The translations under genes and the position numbers were made by a program. Below the pieces are notes generated by a model, which was not told the origin of the DNA, made no database searches, and worked only from the letters and a program-made list of their open reading frames with translations. From assembly GCF_039535475.1 (NCBI RefSeq), contig NZ_BAAAXG010000029.1:1-64000 (forward strand): DNA of 64,000 nucleotides, in the 5' to 3' direction. This document shows, in pieces, positions 17,013-25,537 of the stretch. The stretch comes from Streptomyces showdoensis. GTDB lineage: Bacteria > Actinomycetota > Actinomycetes > Streptomycetales > Streptomycetaceae. The stretch's first letter is position 1, and each line of letters starts with the position of its first letter.

Positions 17013-19353
17013 CGACCCCGAGGCGGGCCGGTTACGGGACCTCCTCGGACTTCCCGCCGACGGCCGGCCGGAGACGGCCCGGCACAAGGCCAGCCGCCTC
17101 GGGCTGTGGCGGCGGCTCCTGCACGACATACCGCTGGACGAGCGGTCCTTCGACGACCGCTTCGGCCCCGGCGGCAGGCAGGGCACGATCACCGCGCTGG
17201 CCTCCTGGTGCCTCGGGTACCGCGGGTGGACCGGCCGGCAGCGGGCCGGCCGGTCCGCACAGGCCGAGCCGCTCGGCCAGGCGGAGCTCTTCGGCTTCGT
17301 CACCCTGTTCCTGCTGACGCTGCTCGGCCTCGCCGAATCGGAGGCCCAGCGCTCGCTCTCACCCACGGGCGCCGGCGCCGGCCAGGGCGGCCGGGCGCTG
17401 ACGCACGACTGCGGCGGTGTCTGCGGAGTCCTGGTCGAGGAGGTCGCGGTCGCCGAGGTCATCGCCGACGTGTACAGCCCCGAGCGGGAGCCCGCCGGGC
17501 GCCGCCCGCCCGTGGCCGGGGGCACCGCGGCCCGCGAGTGGCGGGCGATGCAGCGCAAGCTGCGCTTCCACCGCCACGGCAGCACCTCGATGATCCTGCG
17601 GGGCAGCACCGCGGACGCCGTCCACGGCACCCGCCCGGAGTTCGCCCTGAAGTTGATCCTGTACCCGTTCACCCGGATCGCGACCCTCGCCCAGGCCACG
17701 CGCGGCTACGCGGAGACGTACGGCACGGCGAGCACCGGAGCCCGTCACCTGGTGCGGGTCTGGGCCAGCTTCGACAGCTGGATCCTGATGGACTTCGTCG
17801 AGGGCAGAACGCTCGCCGAACTCGTCCGCGAGGAGGCGGACCGGGAGCCGGCCGACGGGCGGCGGGCGTCCCCGCTCAGCCTCGACCTCGACCGGCTCCG
17901 GGACAAGGGGCTGCTGCTCTTCGACGCACTGGAGGAGCTCCAGCGCATCGCGCGGGAGGACCCGGTGCGCGGCGGACCCAAGGGCGTGCACGCGGACCTC
18001 ACTCCCTCCAACATCATCGTGTCCGCGTCCGACGGCACCTTCAAACTCGTCGACCTCGGCCGCAACTACCTCTACACCCACACGGTCACCGGCACCGGCG
18101 GCGCCGAAGCCCGCTACATCGCCCCCGAGGTCAGGGCCGGGGAGACCGACATCGCCCGGGCGGACCTGTATTCGCTCGGCCGGCTGCTCATCCTCTTCGG
18201 CACCGGGCAGGCGGGAGCCGAGGGAGTCGTACCGGACATCTTCTACATGCGCGCCACGCTCCTGGCCCGCTTCCTCGAAGACCTCGTCGACGCCGCCCCG
18301 GAGCGCCGGCTGCTCCTCTTCTCCCCCGGAACCGACCCGGCGCACACGTTCGCCCGGCTGAAGGACGCCTTCCTGGCCGAGCTCGAGATGGTGCAGGCCG
18401 CCGAGCAGGGCGAGAGCGTCCTGCGGGTCGAGACCGGCTGGCGCGCCTGGCGCGAGCTGCTCCGCCCGCTGGCCGGCGACCCGGGGCGCGAGTGGCGGCT
18501 GTGGCGGATGCGCAGACAGCGGAGCGAGCGCGCGGAACCGGGGCGCGGCTCGTTCGCCAACTGGCTGCTCGCCTGGTCGCTGCTGTCGGCGGCGATCTGG
18601 GCGGTGACGAACACCGTGGTCATCACCTGGATCCTGCGGGACCTGGACCTCTCGTGGGGCAACAACCTGGTCGCCCTGGTGCAGCGGGCCGCCGGGACCC
18701 CCGAGGGTCTCCCGATCGTCGACTCGTGGCGGCGCGACGACTACCGGGTGCCGGACTTCCAGGCCAACCTCCCGGCCCGGATGGTCGGGCTGTCGTACGC
18801 GATCGCGGCGCCGAAGTACTACCAGATGCTGTTCTCCGGTCTGACGCCCCTCGCCATCGGGTGGCGGGCCGGAGCGCTGACCCGGCTGGCCGTGGCGACG
18901 GAGGTGATCATGCGCCTGATGGCCTTCGTACCCTGTCTGCTCGTGCTGGCGATCACCCTCGTCGAACCCCGCTGGTGGCCGCTCAACTCCGCGATCGGGC
19001 AGATCCTGACGTGGCTGGCGAACGTGTTCACCCTGGCCTACATCCACGCGGTCATCCGCCGCTCCCGACGCCTCGGGATCAGCACGCTCCCCGCCGAGGA
19101 CGACAAGATCACCGGCCTCTCCGCGTTCTCCCAGTGGGTACCCACCTCGCTCTTCTACTGCGTGGTCGTCATGACCATCGGCACGGCCCTCTACCTGCAG
19201 CTCCTCCAGGACGTGTACGTCTACGCGTCCGCCGTGACCGCGACCAACCTCTTCCTCTTCTACGCCATCAAGTGCGGCATCGGCGGCCCGCCGATCCGCG
19301 TCGCGATCGTCCGCGCCTGCCTGGCCGCGGAACGCGTGGGGCGGTTCGGGTGA
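16948..19353 (+). CDS. Large transmembrane protein kinase-like protein
   Basis: The protein has 801 residues. Residues 1-110 form a novel-looking helical N-domain, and a hydrophobic stretch near 115-132 (FGFVTLFLLTLLGLAES) follows. Residues about 190-470 are a Ser/Thr kinase fold with its key residues kept: K235 in FALKLI, H348-A-D350 and N355 in HADLTPSNI, D369 in DLG (for DFG), and APE. A glycine-containing strand GSTSMILRG stands for the P-loop. From about 530 there are five or six membrane helices (for example NWLLAWSLLSAAIWAV, AFVPCLLVLAITLV and FYCVVVMTIGTALYL). The topology differs from usual PknB-type kinases, which have one helix and extracellular PASTA domains. The overlap with the patatin gene implies joint action. 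The substrate is unknown; the lipase itself is one candidate. Confidence 0.8.
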   Translation: MDDQGTTLDRLLAALSGLRGYDDPEAGRLRDLLGLPADGRPETARHKASRLGLWRRLLHDIPLDERSFDDRFGPGGRQGTITALASWCLGYRGWTGRQRAGRSAQAEPLGQAELFGFVTLFLLTLLGLAESEAQRSLSPTGAGAGQGGRALTHDCGGVCGVLVEEVAVAEVIADVYSPEREPAGRRPPVAGGTAAREWRAMQRKLRFHRHGSTSMILRGSTADAVHGTRPEFALKLILYPFTRIATLAQATRGYAETYGTASTGARHLVRVWASFDSWILMDFVEGRTLAELVREEADREPADGRRASPLSLDLDRLRDKGLLLFDALEELQRIAREDPVRGGPKGVHADLTPSNIIVSASDGTFKLVDLGRNYLYTHTVTGTGGAEARYIAPEVRAGETDIARADLYSLGRLLILFGTGQAGAEGVVPDIFYMRATLLARFLEDLVDAAPERRLLLFSPGTDPAHTFARLKDAFLAELEMVQAAEQGESVLRVETGWRAWRELLRPLAGDPGREWRLWRMRRQRSERAEPGRGSFANWLLAWSLLSAAIWAVTNTVVITWILRDLDLSWGNNLVALVQRAAGTPEGLPIVDSWRRDDYRVPDFQANLPARMVGLSYAIAAPKYYQMLFSGLTPLAIGWRAGALTRLAVATEVIMRLMAFVPCLLVLAITLVEPRWWPLNSAIGQILTWLANVFTLAYIHAVIRRSRRLGISTLPAEDDKITGLSAFSQWVPTSLFYCVVVMTIGTALYLQLLQDVYVYASAVTATNLFLFYAIKCGIGGPPIRVAIVRACLAAERVGRFG

Positions 19354-19551
19354 GCGGTGCCGGTGAGCCTGCCGGGGCGGTATCGGTGAAGCGTCGGCCC
19401 GTGCGCCGGATCGATCTCGGCGACGCTGCCACCCGGATGCTCGGCAGCCGCAGCCAGCGGCGCCGGACTGTTCGGCATGCCTCTGCGCTGCCCCCGCGAA
19501 GGCGAGTACGGCGGCGGAAAACCGGTGGACGCCTTCGGGATACTGGCCAAC
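19354..19551 (+). other. Short intergenic region
   Basis: It lies between the kinase stop and the DUF1877 gene. No hairpin of note and no gene were seen. An in-frame ATG at 19477 would extend the next protein by 25 residues without family similarity. Confidence 0.4.
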
Positions 19552-20076
19552 ATGGCCGTCACTCAGCAACTCGCCCGCATACCGGCGGAGTACCTCGCCT
19601 CCTGCCGCCAGGCGGCCGGCACGTCACCCGTGGGCGATCCTCGGTGGGACCCTCCGGCGGCCGACGTTCTGGACCTGGACTGGGCGCCGTTCCTGATCGA
19701 GCGGGTCTGCGAGCTGGGAGGCCTTGACGACGTTCACCGGAATGCTCTCCGGCTGGCTCTCGAAGGCGACACCGCGATCGACCTCGCCTTCCTGCATACG
19801 CATCCGCACGACATCGCCCCCTTCGGACCGAAGCCCACGGCCCTCTCCGCGGCGCAGGTGGCTCAAGTCGCCGAAGTGGTCGAGCGGATCGACTTTCCGG
19901 CCCTCCTGGCCACCCTGCCGGAAGACGAGTCAGAGGCCGCCTCCCTGATCGGCGAGGGCGCGGAGGGGATCGTCGGTGGCGTCAGGAGGTACGTACGGGA
20001 GCACTTCGACGCACTCCGCGCGTTCTACCGTGCCGCATCGCAGCGGCAGTTTCTCGTGGTGCTCTGGTGGGACTGA
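19552..20076 (+). CDS. DUF1877 family protein (YfbM-like)
   Basis: The family opens with M-x-V-T-Q-Q-L-x-R-I, seen here as MAVTQQLARIPAEYLASCRQ. It continues with DLDWAPFLIERVCELGG, ALEGDTAIDLAFLHTH and a C-terminal VRRYVREHFDALRAFYRAAS, ending in a hydrophobic LVVLWWD strand. The 174 residues match the usual size. The start at 19552 is chosen because the family N-terminus begins there. DUF1877 members are small cytoplasmic proteins of unknown role, often scattered singly like this one. It is convergent with the monooxygenase gene 63 bp away. Confidence 0.8.
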   Translation: MAVTQQLARIPAEYLASCRQAAGTSPVGDPRWDPPAADVLDLDWAPFLIERVCELGGLDDVHRNALRLALEGDTAIDLAFLHTHPHDIAPFGPKPTALSAAQVAQVAEVVERIDFPALLATLPEDESEAASLIGEGAEGIVGGVRRYVREHFDALRAFYRAASQRQFLVVLWWD

Positions 20077-20139
20077 CCGACCCCCCTTGCCGGGCCTCGA
20101 CGACGGCGACGCGTGCCGGCCGGCCGCCGAGGCCCCCGG

Positions 20140-20433
20140 TCACTCCGCAGCCGTGAATACGTGCTCGGCCGGCGGGCCCACCAGCAGTCCCGGCCCCGCC
20201 GCGAGCGCTTCGGTCAGGTGTGGGCTCGACAGATGCGCCTCGAAGGAAGCGCGGTCCTCCCACTCCTCGAACACCAGCCACGCGCTTGCGTCTTCGGGGT
20301 GGACGTACGCCTGGTAGCTGATGTTGCCCGGCTCGGCCCGCGACGGCGCGACCAGCGACAGAGCCTGCTCACGCACCTTCTCCTCAGCGCCAGGGGCAGC
20401 CTTGAGCAGAGCGATCGCGGTGACCTTGGGCAT
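20140..20433 (-). CDS. ABM-fold (YgiN-like) antibiotic biosynthesis monooxygenase domain protein
   Basis: The 97-residue protein reads MPKVTAIALLKAAPGAEEKV at its start, with the helix-turn typical of dimeric alpha/beta-barrel ABM proteins. The core HPEDASAWLVFEEWEDRASFEAH is the usual WVFEEW signature, followed by a helix leading to SSPH. Members act on quinones or polyketides, or serve only as heme or small-ligand binders. ATG 20433 has GGAG 7 bases upstream. In-frame ATGs at 20445 and 20457 are weaker. No biosynthetic cluster surrounds it, so a housekeeping quinone role is as likely as any. Confidence 0.8.
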   Translation of the reverse strand: MPKVTAIALLKAAPGAEEKVREQALSLVAPSRAEPGNISYQAYVHPEDASAWLVFEEWEDRASFEAHLSSPHLTEALAAGPGLLVGPPAEHVFTAAE

Positions 20434-20597
20434 CAAACGCTCCATTTCGATTCGCATCCTCCGGGACGCGCGAGTCTATGCCCGCACGCGGTGCGCCACA
20501 ACGCGTCGCCCTTCCCACCCGAGCCACCCGCGCCGCTGCCACCGCACTCCCAAGTGCCGCGTGACGAGCGGCCTTTCCGACTGTGCCGACGACACGC

Positions 20598-21188
20598 TCA
20601 CCGTCGTTCGCCGGTGACGGCACCGGCCTTGGCAACGCCCTCCCCGCCCAGCGCCGAGGGCGTGGGATAGGGGCGCTCTACGGGGAACAGCCGAGGCGCC
20701 TTGGCCGCGTGTCCGCTCTGTATGAGTGCCGATGCCTTCCGAACCTTGGGGGTGAGGTCGGTGAGGCTGACGATCCAGTCGTCGTTGAACGTACGGATCA
20801 GGTGACGGCCGATGCCGACCTGGATGCTGTAGTGGTTCAGTGCCGCTCCGCGCGGCGAGCGCTCCGGGTCCCACTGGACGTGGACGGCCGCCTGGGCCAC
20901 CGCTGCCGGGTCGGCGGTCGTCAGAACGGCCTGGGACAGGGCCTCCTCCCAGCCCTCCCGAGTGATCCGCACGGCGAGGACCCGTTCCTGGCCGGGCTTG
21001 CGGGCCCAGTTGCTGCGGTGCATCAGCCACATGAACGACGGCTTGATCCACGTCATGCGCTGGAACGAGAACGGCGCGACGAACCGGCCCGCCCGCAGTG
21101 CCGCGTCAGCGATGGCAGGCGCGTACGCCTGGTAGACCACGATCGTGCGAGCGTCGTAGTCGGCACGGATCTGATACTGGGGCGTCAT
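20598..21188 (-). CDS. DUF4291 family protein
   Basis: The conserved head [18 protein letters not shown] and the central [20 protein letters not shown] then [19 protein letters not shown] are hallmarks of DUF4291. The family is widespread in bacteria and fungi with no assigned activity. The product is 196 residues from ATG 21188 (MTPQYQ), the usual family start; an ATG at 21212 would add eight residues. The order then runs [20 protein letters not shown] and [20 protein letters not shown]. It is cytoplasmic with no membrane segment. It stands alone, divergent from the acetyltransferase gene. Confidence 0.85.
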   Translation of the reverse strand: MTPQYQIRADYDARTIVVYQAYAPAIADAALRAGRFVAPFSFQRMTWIKPSFMWLMHRSNWARKPGQERVLAVRITREGWEEALSQAVLTTADPAAVAQAAVHVQWDPERSPRGAALNHYSIQVGIGRHLIRTFNDDWIVSLTDLTPKVRKASALIQSGHAAKAPRLFPVERPYPTPSALGGEGVAKAGAVTGERR

Positions 21189-21320
21189 ACTCGGCACCCT
21201 GCCATCCGACACCCTGACGCGACGAGCCGATTTCCCCGTGGCACCCGGCCAGGGGCCGGTGCAGGCGGGCGATCAGCGGACTCCTTCGGCGACCGGTACG
21301 AGGCGTGTGATGCTGGCTGC

Positions 21321-21821
21321 GTGACTGATCAGCGTGAGGTTGCCATCGTTCGCTGGCCCGGCCGGCGTCCGTCCGTCGAGGCCGGGCCGGCCGCGTTGTT
21401 GGCGAGCTACCACCTGCGGACCGAGGCCGAGAAGGGCGCGGCCGTCGCCGACGTGAGCGGCTTGCCGGACCGCTACCGGGCGGAAGTCCTGGACCCGAGG
21501 ACGGCGTTCGCGGACGCGGTCGTCCTGGTGGCGCTCAGCGGGGACACCGCCGTCGGCTGCCTGGTGGTGACCGCTCCCGTCGGCGGGCGGTCGGAGATCA
21601 AGCGGCTCTGGACCGACCCGGCCTTCAGGAGCAAGGGCATCGCGTCCGGACTGGTCGGCGCCGCACTCGCGCTTTCCGCGGAGAACGGCGTCCGCACGGT
21701 ACGGCTGTCGGTGTGGAAGTGGCGGGCAGACGCCATCGCGCTGTACGAGCGGCTCGGCTTCGCCGTCGCCGAATCGTGGGACGAGCGGGATCAACTGGTG
21801 TGCATGGAACGTGCCGTGTGA
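21321..21821 (+). CDS. GNAT-family N-acetyltransferase
   Basis: The 166-residue protein contains the acetyl-CoA site: strand SEIKRLWTDPAFRSKGIASG, in which RSKGIASGL is the Q/RxxGxG/A-type pyrophosphate loop, followed by helix LVGAALALSAENG and strand VRLSVWKWRADAIALYERLG then FAVAESW. The start is GTG 21321. Upstream in-frame codons lie in the gene's own promoter region. The substrate of such small GNATs cannot be predicted from sequence. It is divergent from the DUF4291 gene, and I saw no clear terminator on its 3' side. Confidence 0.8.
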   Translation: MTDQREVAIVRWPGRRPSVEAGPAALLASYHLRTEAEKGAAVADVSGLPDRYRAEVLDPRTAFADAVVLVALSGDTAVGCLVVTAPVGGRSEIKRLWTDPAFRSKGIASGLVGAALALSAENGVRTVRLSVWKWRADAIALYERLGFAVAESWDERDQLVCMERAV

Positions 21822-22003
21822 GGGGCCGTGCCCACTCTTCTGGTGATCCTGTACCAGGCAACCGCGCAGGCAGGCGCGATCCCGCCGGGGGCCGAGGCGA
21901 TCGGCCCCCGGGTGATCCCGGTCGTCCGGCGCAGCAGCGGTCCGGCTCGAACCGTCGGCCGCCGCCGAGCCGGTCATCGTCGGCGCCCGGATCCGCTGTC
22001 GCC

Positions 22004-22981
22004 TCAGGCAGCGGCCAGTGCGCGCCGGAGCGTGCCGATGGCCAGCTCGATCGCCGCCTCGGCGGCGTGGGTGCCGCGCAGGGCGTTGAGCATCACGAAG
22101 TCGTGGATGACGCCCTGGTAGCGGACGGCCGTGACCGGCACTCCGGCGGCGCGCAGCTTGTTGGCGTACGCCTCGCCCTCGTCCCGCAGCACGTCGGCCT
22201 CGGCGGTGATGACCAGGGCGGGCGGCAGCCCGGCCAGCTGCTCGGTGGCGGCCCGCAGCGGGGAGGCGGTGATCTCCGCCCGCGCGGTCTCGTCGCCCGT
22301 GTACTGGTCCCAGAACCACTGCATGCCGTCGCGGCGCAGGAAGTAGCCCTCGGCGAACTGGTGGTAGGAGCCGGTGTCGAACGAGGCGTCGGTGACCGGG
22401 TAGAAGAGCACCTGCTGGACCAGCGGCAGGCCGCCGCGCTCCTTGGCCATGAGGGTCAGCGCGGCGCTCATGTTGCCGCCGACCGAGTCTCCCGCCACCG
22501 CGATCCGTGACGCGTCCAGGCCGCGGGCGGCGCCCTCGGTGACGATCCAGCGGGCGACCGTCCAGTTCTGCTCGATGGCCACCGGGTAGCGGTGCTCGGG
22601 TGACAGGTCGTACTCCGGGAACACCACGGCCGCGCCGGTACCGACGGCGAGTTCGCGTACCAGGCGGTCGTGCGTGTGGGCGTTGCCGAACACCCAGCCC
22701 GCACCGTGGATGTAGACGATGACCGGGAGCGGGCCCGCGGCCCCGGCAGGGCGCACGAGGCGGGCCCGGACCTCACCGGTGGGGCCGCCGGGCACGGACA
22801 CCCACTCCTCGTCCACGGCGGGGAGGTCGACCGGGCCGGACTGCACCTCGTCGACCGCCTTGCGGCCCTCGGCCGGCGGGAGCTGGAAGAGGAACGGCGG
22901 CTTCGACGTGGCCTGGGCGAACTCGGCCGCGGCCGGCTCCAGGACCGGGGGAACGGGCGTGTACGGATTCGGCTCGGTCAT
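22004..22981 (-). CDS. Alpha/beta hydrolase, HSL-type (family IV) esterase
   Basis: The oxyanion motif HGAGWVFG stands for HGGG, and the nucleophile elbow is GDSVGG. The acid is in ITAEADVLRDEG and the histidine in GVIHDFVMLNAL. This full triad is that of hormone-sensitive-lipase-like esterases acting on short acyl esters. ATG 22981 is preceded by GAGAGG with 8-base spacing. The length of 325 residues is typical. There is no signal peptide, so it is cytoplasmic. The neighbours on both sides are unrelated small genes, so the physiological ester is unknown. Confidence 0.9.
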   Translation of the reverse strand: MTEPNPYTPVPPVLEPAAAEFAQATSKPPFLFQLPPAEGRKAVDEVQSGPVDLPAVDEEWVSVPGGPTGEVRARLVRPAGAAGPLPVIVYIHGAGWVFGNAHTHDRLVRELAVGTGAAVVFPEYDLSPEHRYPVAIEQNWTVARWIVTEGAARGLDASRIAVAGDSVGGNMSAALTLMAKERGGLPLVQQVLFYPVTDASFDTGSYHQFAEGYFLRRDGMQWFWDQYTGDETARAEITASPLRAATEQLAGLPPALVITAEADVLRDEGEAYANKLRAAGVPVTAVRYQGVIHDFVMLNALRGTHAAEAAIELAIGTLRRALAAA

Positions 22982-23422
22982 GAACAGGCCTCTCACTCGG
23001 AACGGGCGCGCCACGGCATTCATACGACCACGGGACGCGGCACGCGCAGCAGGGCTGCGGCAGCCATTCCGCAAGCTAGCCGCGTTCGAGCGGTGCGGGT
23101 CGCCCTCGGTGCACGGATCCGGTCCCGCGCGCAGAGCCCGCGTACGGCGATCCGCAGCCACCCGAGCGAGCCGGCGAAAGCCTTCAACACTCCTGAAAGG
23201 GAGGCGAGTTCATGCTGCCGGCGAACCCGCAACGCTGCACGCCGGAAGGCCGGCCGAAGCGTTGCGGCACGCGTTGAACGACTCCTCAGCGCCGAGCGAC
23301 GTGATGGGCAAATCACCCGAAAAGGGGATTCCTCCCCCGCTTCGTGACCTGTCGGGTATACCGTCCGGGGCGCCGGACGCCGGCCCGCCCACCGCGCCGC
23401 CTACGGGCTTCCAGGCCTCCGA
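22982..23422. other. 440-bp gap with an orphan ribosome site and mini-ORF
   Basis: No normal gene fits. The left part holds the esterase promoter. A strong GGGAGG precedes ATG 23212, which opens only a 21-codon frame ending at 23277 with two cysteines. Inside it, 23227-23235 pairs with 23259-23267 (CCGCAACGC / GCGTTGCGG), so the mini-ORF is folded into a hairpin. It could be a leader or a leftover gene start. Confidence 0.4.
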
Positions 23423-23860
23423 TCACGCGGAGGAGGAGAGCTGTTCGCGCACCCAAGCGGGATCGGGGTTGGTGTGCGGCCGGCCCGCCACGACGACGGT
23501 CGGCACGGTCTCGTTGCCGTCGTTGGCCGCCCTCACCGCCGCGGCTCCTTCCGGGTCGTTCCAGATGTTGACCCAATGGAGCCGGCGGGCGCGACGCCCC
23601 AGTCGCATCCGCAGGCGCATGCAGTACGCGCAGCCCGGACGCCAGTAGACGACCGGCCGGCCGTCGGCCGCGCTGCGGCGTCGCGCCTCCCGGGCGCCGA
23701 TCGACCGCGGGAAGATCAGGGGCGAGTTGACGCCGGCGAGCAGCAGGAACGCCAGGAGCGTTGCCGCGCCCGCCCCGAGGTTCCCCTTGGACACCATTCC
23801 GGTCGCCACGACCGAGCCGCAGAGCACGAGCAGTATCGGCAGGATCCAGGCACGCATCAT
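23423..23860 (-). CDS. Membrane-anchored glutaredoxin/mycoredoxin-like protein
   Basis: The 145-residue protein has two N-terminal membrane segments (about WILPILLVLCGSVVATGMV and GAATLLAFLLLAGVN), then a short basic linker. A thioredoxin-fold domain follows with CAYC (C76, C79) in VVYWRPGCAYCMRLRMRL and the cis-Pro region NETVPTVVVAGRPHTNP. The WxxGCxYC and TVPT-V signatures are those of mycoredoxins, which reduce mycothiol mixed disulfides in actinobacteria. The membrane anchor suggests action near membrane proteins. The start is ATG 23860 with a weak ribosome site; the next ATG is one codon in. The downstream esterase is too far away for an obvious operon. Confidence 0.85.
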   Translation of the reverse strand: MMRAWILPILLVLCGSVVATGMVSKGNLGAGAATLLAFLLLAGVNSPLIFPRSIGAREARRRSAADGRPVVYWRPGCAYCMRLRMRLGRRARRLHWVNIWNDPEGAAAVRAANDGNETVPTVVVAGRPHTNPDPAWVREQLSSSA

Positions 23861-23889
23861 GGACGCAGGCTACCGACGAGTCGAACTGT

Positions 23890-24822
23890 TCATCGGACCG
23901 GCCCGCTCGCGGGGCTTCCGGACACGCCGCCCCGGCCTCGAACCCGCCTCGCCGCCTCCTTGAGCAGCAGCAGGGCGGCGGCCGGTGCCGAGGGGCCCGA
24001 GGTGCGGATGGCCAGCGAGGCGCCCGCGCGGCGCACTGCGTCGAGGCGGAGGTGCTGGACACCGGCGAGGGCACGGACGAAGGGTCGGTACGGAGGGGCC
24101 ACGAGGGTCGGGAGAGGAGCGGCGGCCGTGAGGTCGGCGGCGGCGCGGGCGGCCTGTTCCCCGACGAGGCGCCCGAGTGCCGGGCCGGGCCGGGTGAGGT
24201 CCGCGCCGTGGCGGGCGACCGCGTCGGCGGGGACGCCGTGGCGGCCCGCCCGTACGTCCTCGGGCAGGTCCTCCAGGAAGTCGATGCGCTGCATGGCGCG
24301 GATGAGCAGGTGGCAGCCTTCCGTGAACGCCGCCCGCTCGGACGCGTCCTCGGGCGCGAGGAGGCAGGCCGTGAGCATCAGCGCGGGAAGCGAGTACTCC
24401 CGTACGTACCGCTCCAGTTCCCGGTCGTCGGCGATGGTGCGCCAGGCGACCTCGCGCTCGCAGCCCCGGAGGAAGTCGTCCACGTGGGCGCGCACGTCGG
24501 GATGGCACTCGGCGGTGCGGGCCAGGCAGCGCAGGACGGGCAGGTCGGATGTGCCGTCGGCGAGGGCCGCGCGTACGAGGCCGTCCCATTCGGCGAGCGC
24601 GGCCTTCCGTTCCTCCGGGGTGCCGCGGTCGATCCGGTCGTCGGTCTCGTGCATGAACGCGACGGCGGCGACGACGTGCGGAAGCAGGGCGGCGGGGAGC
24701 AGGGTCCGCGCCGCCGCGTACTCGGCCGCCGCGAACCTCCGTACCGCCCGTCGCTGTTCGGTGTAGTCCCGCCGCAGCCGCGGTTCCCGCACCCCGGCCC
24801 GGTCGAGGGCCCGCTTCCACAT
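23890..24822 (-). CDS. Squalene/phytoene synthase family protein
   Basis: The family signature is visible: Tyr-rich first helix, the first Asp cluster D61-D62-x-x-D65 in HETDDRIDRG and a second Asp-rich helix RIDFLEDLPEDVRAGR. They line the active site that joins two prenyl diphosphates through magnesium. The length of 310 residues is normal. ATG 24822 has GGAG 6 bases upstream. The second cluster differs somewhat from the usual NILRDVGED form, so the exact reaction is open. No other isoprenoid gene (prenyltransferase, desaturase, hopene cyclase) lies in the window, which makes this an orphan. It is divergent from the gene pair starting at 24947. Confidence 0.85.
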   Translation of the reverse strand: MWKRALDRAGVREPRLRRDYTEQRRAVRRFAAAEYAAARTLLPAALLPHVVAAVAFMHETDDRIDRGTPEERKAALAEWDGLVRAALADGTSDLPVLRCLARTAECHPDVRAHVDDFLRGCEREVAWRTIADDRELERYVREYSLPALMLTACLLAPEDASERAAFTEGCHLLIRAMQRIDFLEDLPEDVRAGRHGVPADAVARHGADLTRPGPALGRLVGEQAARAAADLTAAAPLPTLVAPPYRPFVRALAGVQHLRLDAVRRAGASLAIRTSGPSAPAAALLLLKEAARRVRGRGGVSGSPASGPVR

Positions 24823-24946
24823 GCCGGTCTCCAGTCGTCTCGTCGTCGGCTGTGAGCCTACGGCTCCGGGGGCGGAAACCCGGAGGCGCCCCCGGCCCCC
24901 CGTCTGTGAGAATCGCGGCGATGCGCGAAGGGTTCCAAGGTGGGGG

Positions 24947-25537
24947 ATGAACGAGGTCGACGACGTCTTCGAGACGCACGTGACGGTGCGGTGCCGGGAC
25001 GAGGGTGAGCTGGGCCGCCTCGGTGCCTGGGCTGCGGACCGGGATCTGAAGGTCACCACGATCGTCCTCGCGCGTGGCAGCTCCCGGGTCCAGCCGATGC
25101 TGACGCTGCGCGGCCGGGCGGGGCATCCGGCGGTGGTGTCCGGGCTGCGGGAGGCCGGTTTCGAGCCGGCGCGGGTCAAGGTGGAGACGGTGCCGTGGAG
25201 CACGGAGCCCGCGGGGCCCGGCGGGGGTTACTACGAGCACCACGTCAAGCTGGCGCTGCCCGCCGCGTACGACCGGGCGGCACTGGAGGAGCTCGTCGTG
25301 CCGCACGGCGCCCACGTGTCGTGGAACGCGCGCCGGGTCCTGGGGCCGGGTGGGCGGCACGAGCGTTTCGTGACCCGGCGGCACCCGGGGCCGGCGGACG
25401 CGGCCGGGCGCGCCTGCGACGCGCTGATCGGCGTGCTGGTCGCCGCCGGGTACGAGCCGGTGGCGGAGGAGAGGGAGTTCGTGGTCTCCGACAGCGACCT
25501 GTCGTGGGACGAGGGCTGGCTGGAGGAGGCCGTATGA
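24947..25537 (+). CDS. Conserved actinobacterial protein of unknown function, coupled to an AbiEii-like gene
   Basis: This 196-residue soluble protein is acidic, with two similar halves: FETHVTVRCRDEGELGRLGA with RGSSRVQPMLTLRGR, and YYEHHVKLALPAAYDRAALE with GRHERFVTRR. The repeated E-x-H-V strand pattern suggests a duplicated alpha/beta fold. I recognise the pattern from actinobacterial proteins lacking a named function and see no HTH of the usual AbiEi antitoxin. Its stop overlaps the start of the nucleotidyltransferase gene (ATGA), so the two are translationally coupled and probably act together. ATG 24947 is preceded by AAGGTGGGGG. Confidence 0.65.
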   Translation: MNEVDDVFETHVTVRCRDEGELGRLGAWAADRDLKVTTIVLARGSSRVQPMLTLRGRAGHPAVVSGLREAGFEPARVKVETVPWSTEPAGPGGGYYEHHVKLALPAAYDRAALEELVVPHGAHVSWNARRVLGPGGRHERFVTRRHPGPADAAGRACDALIGVLVAAGYEPVAEEREFVVSDSDLSWDEGWLEEAV

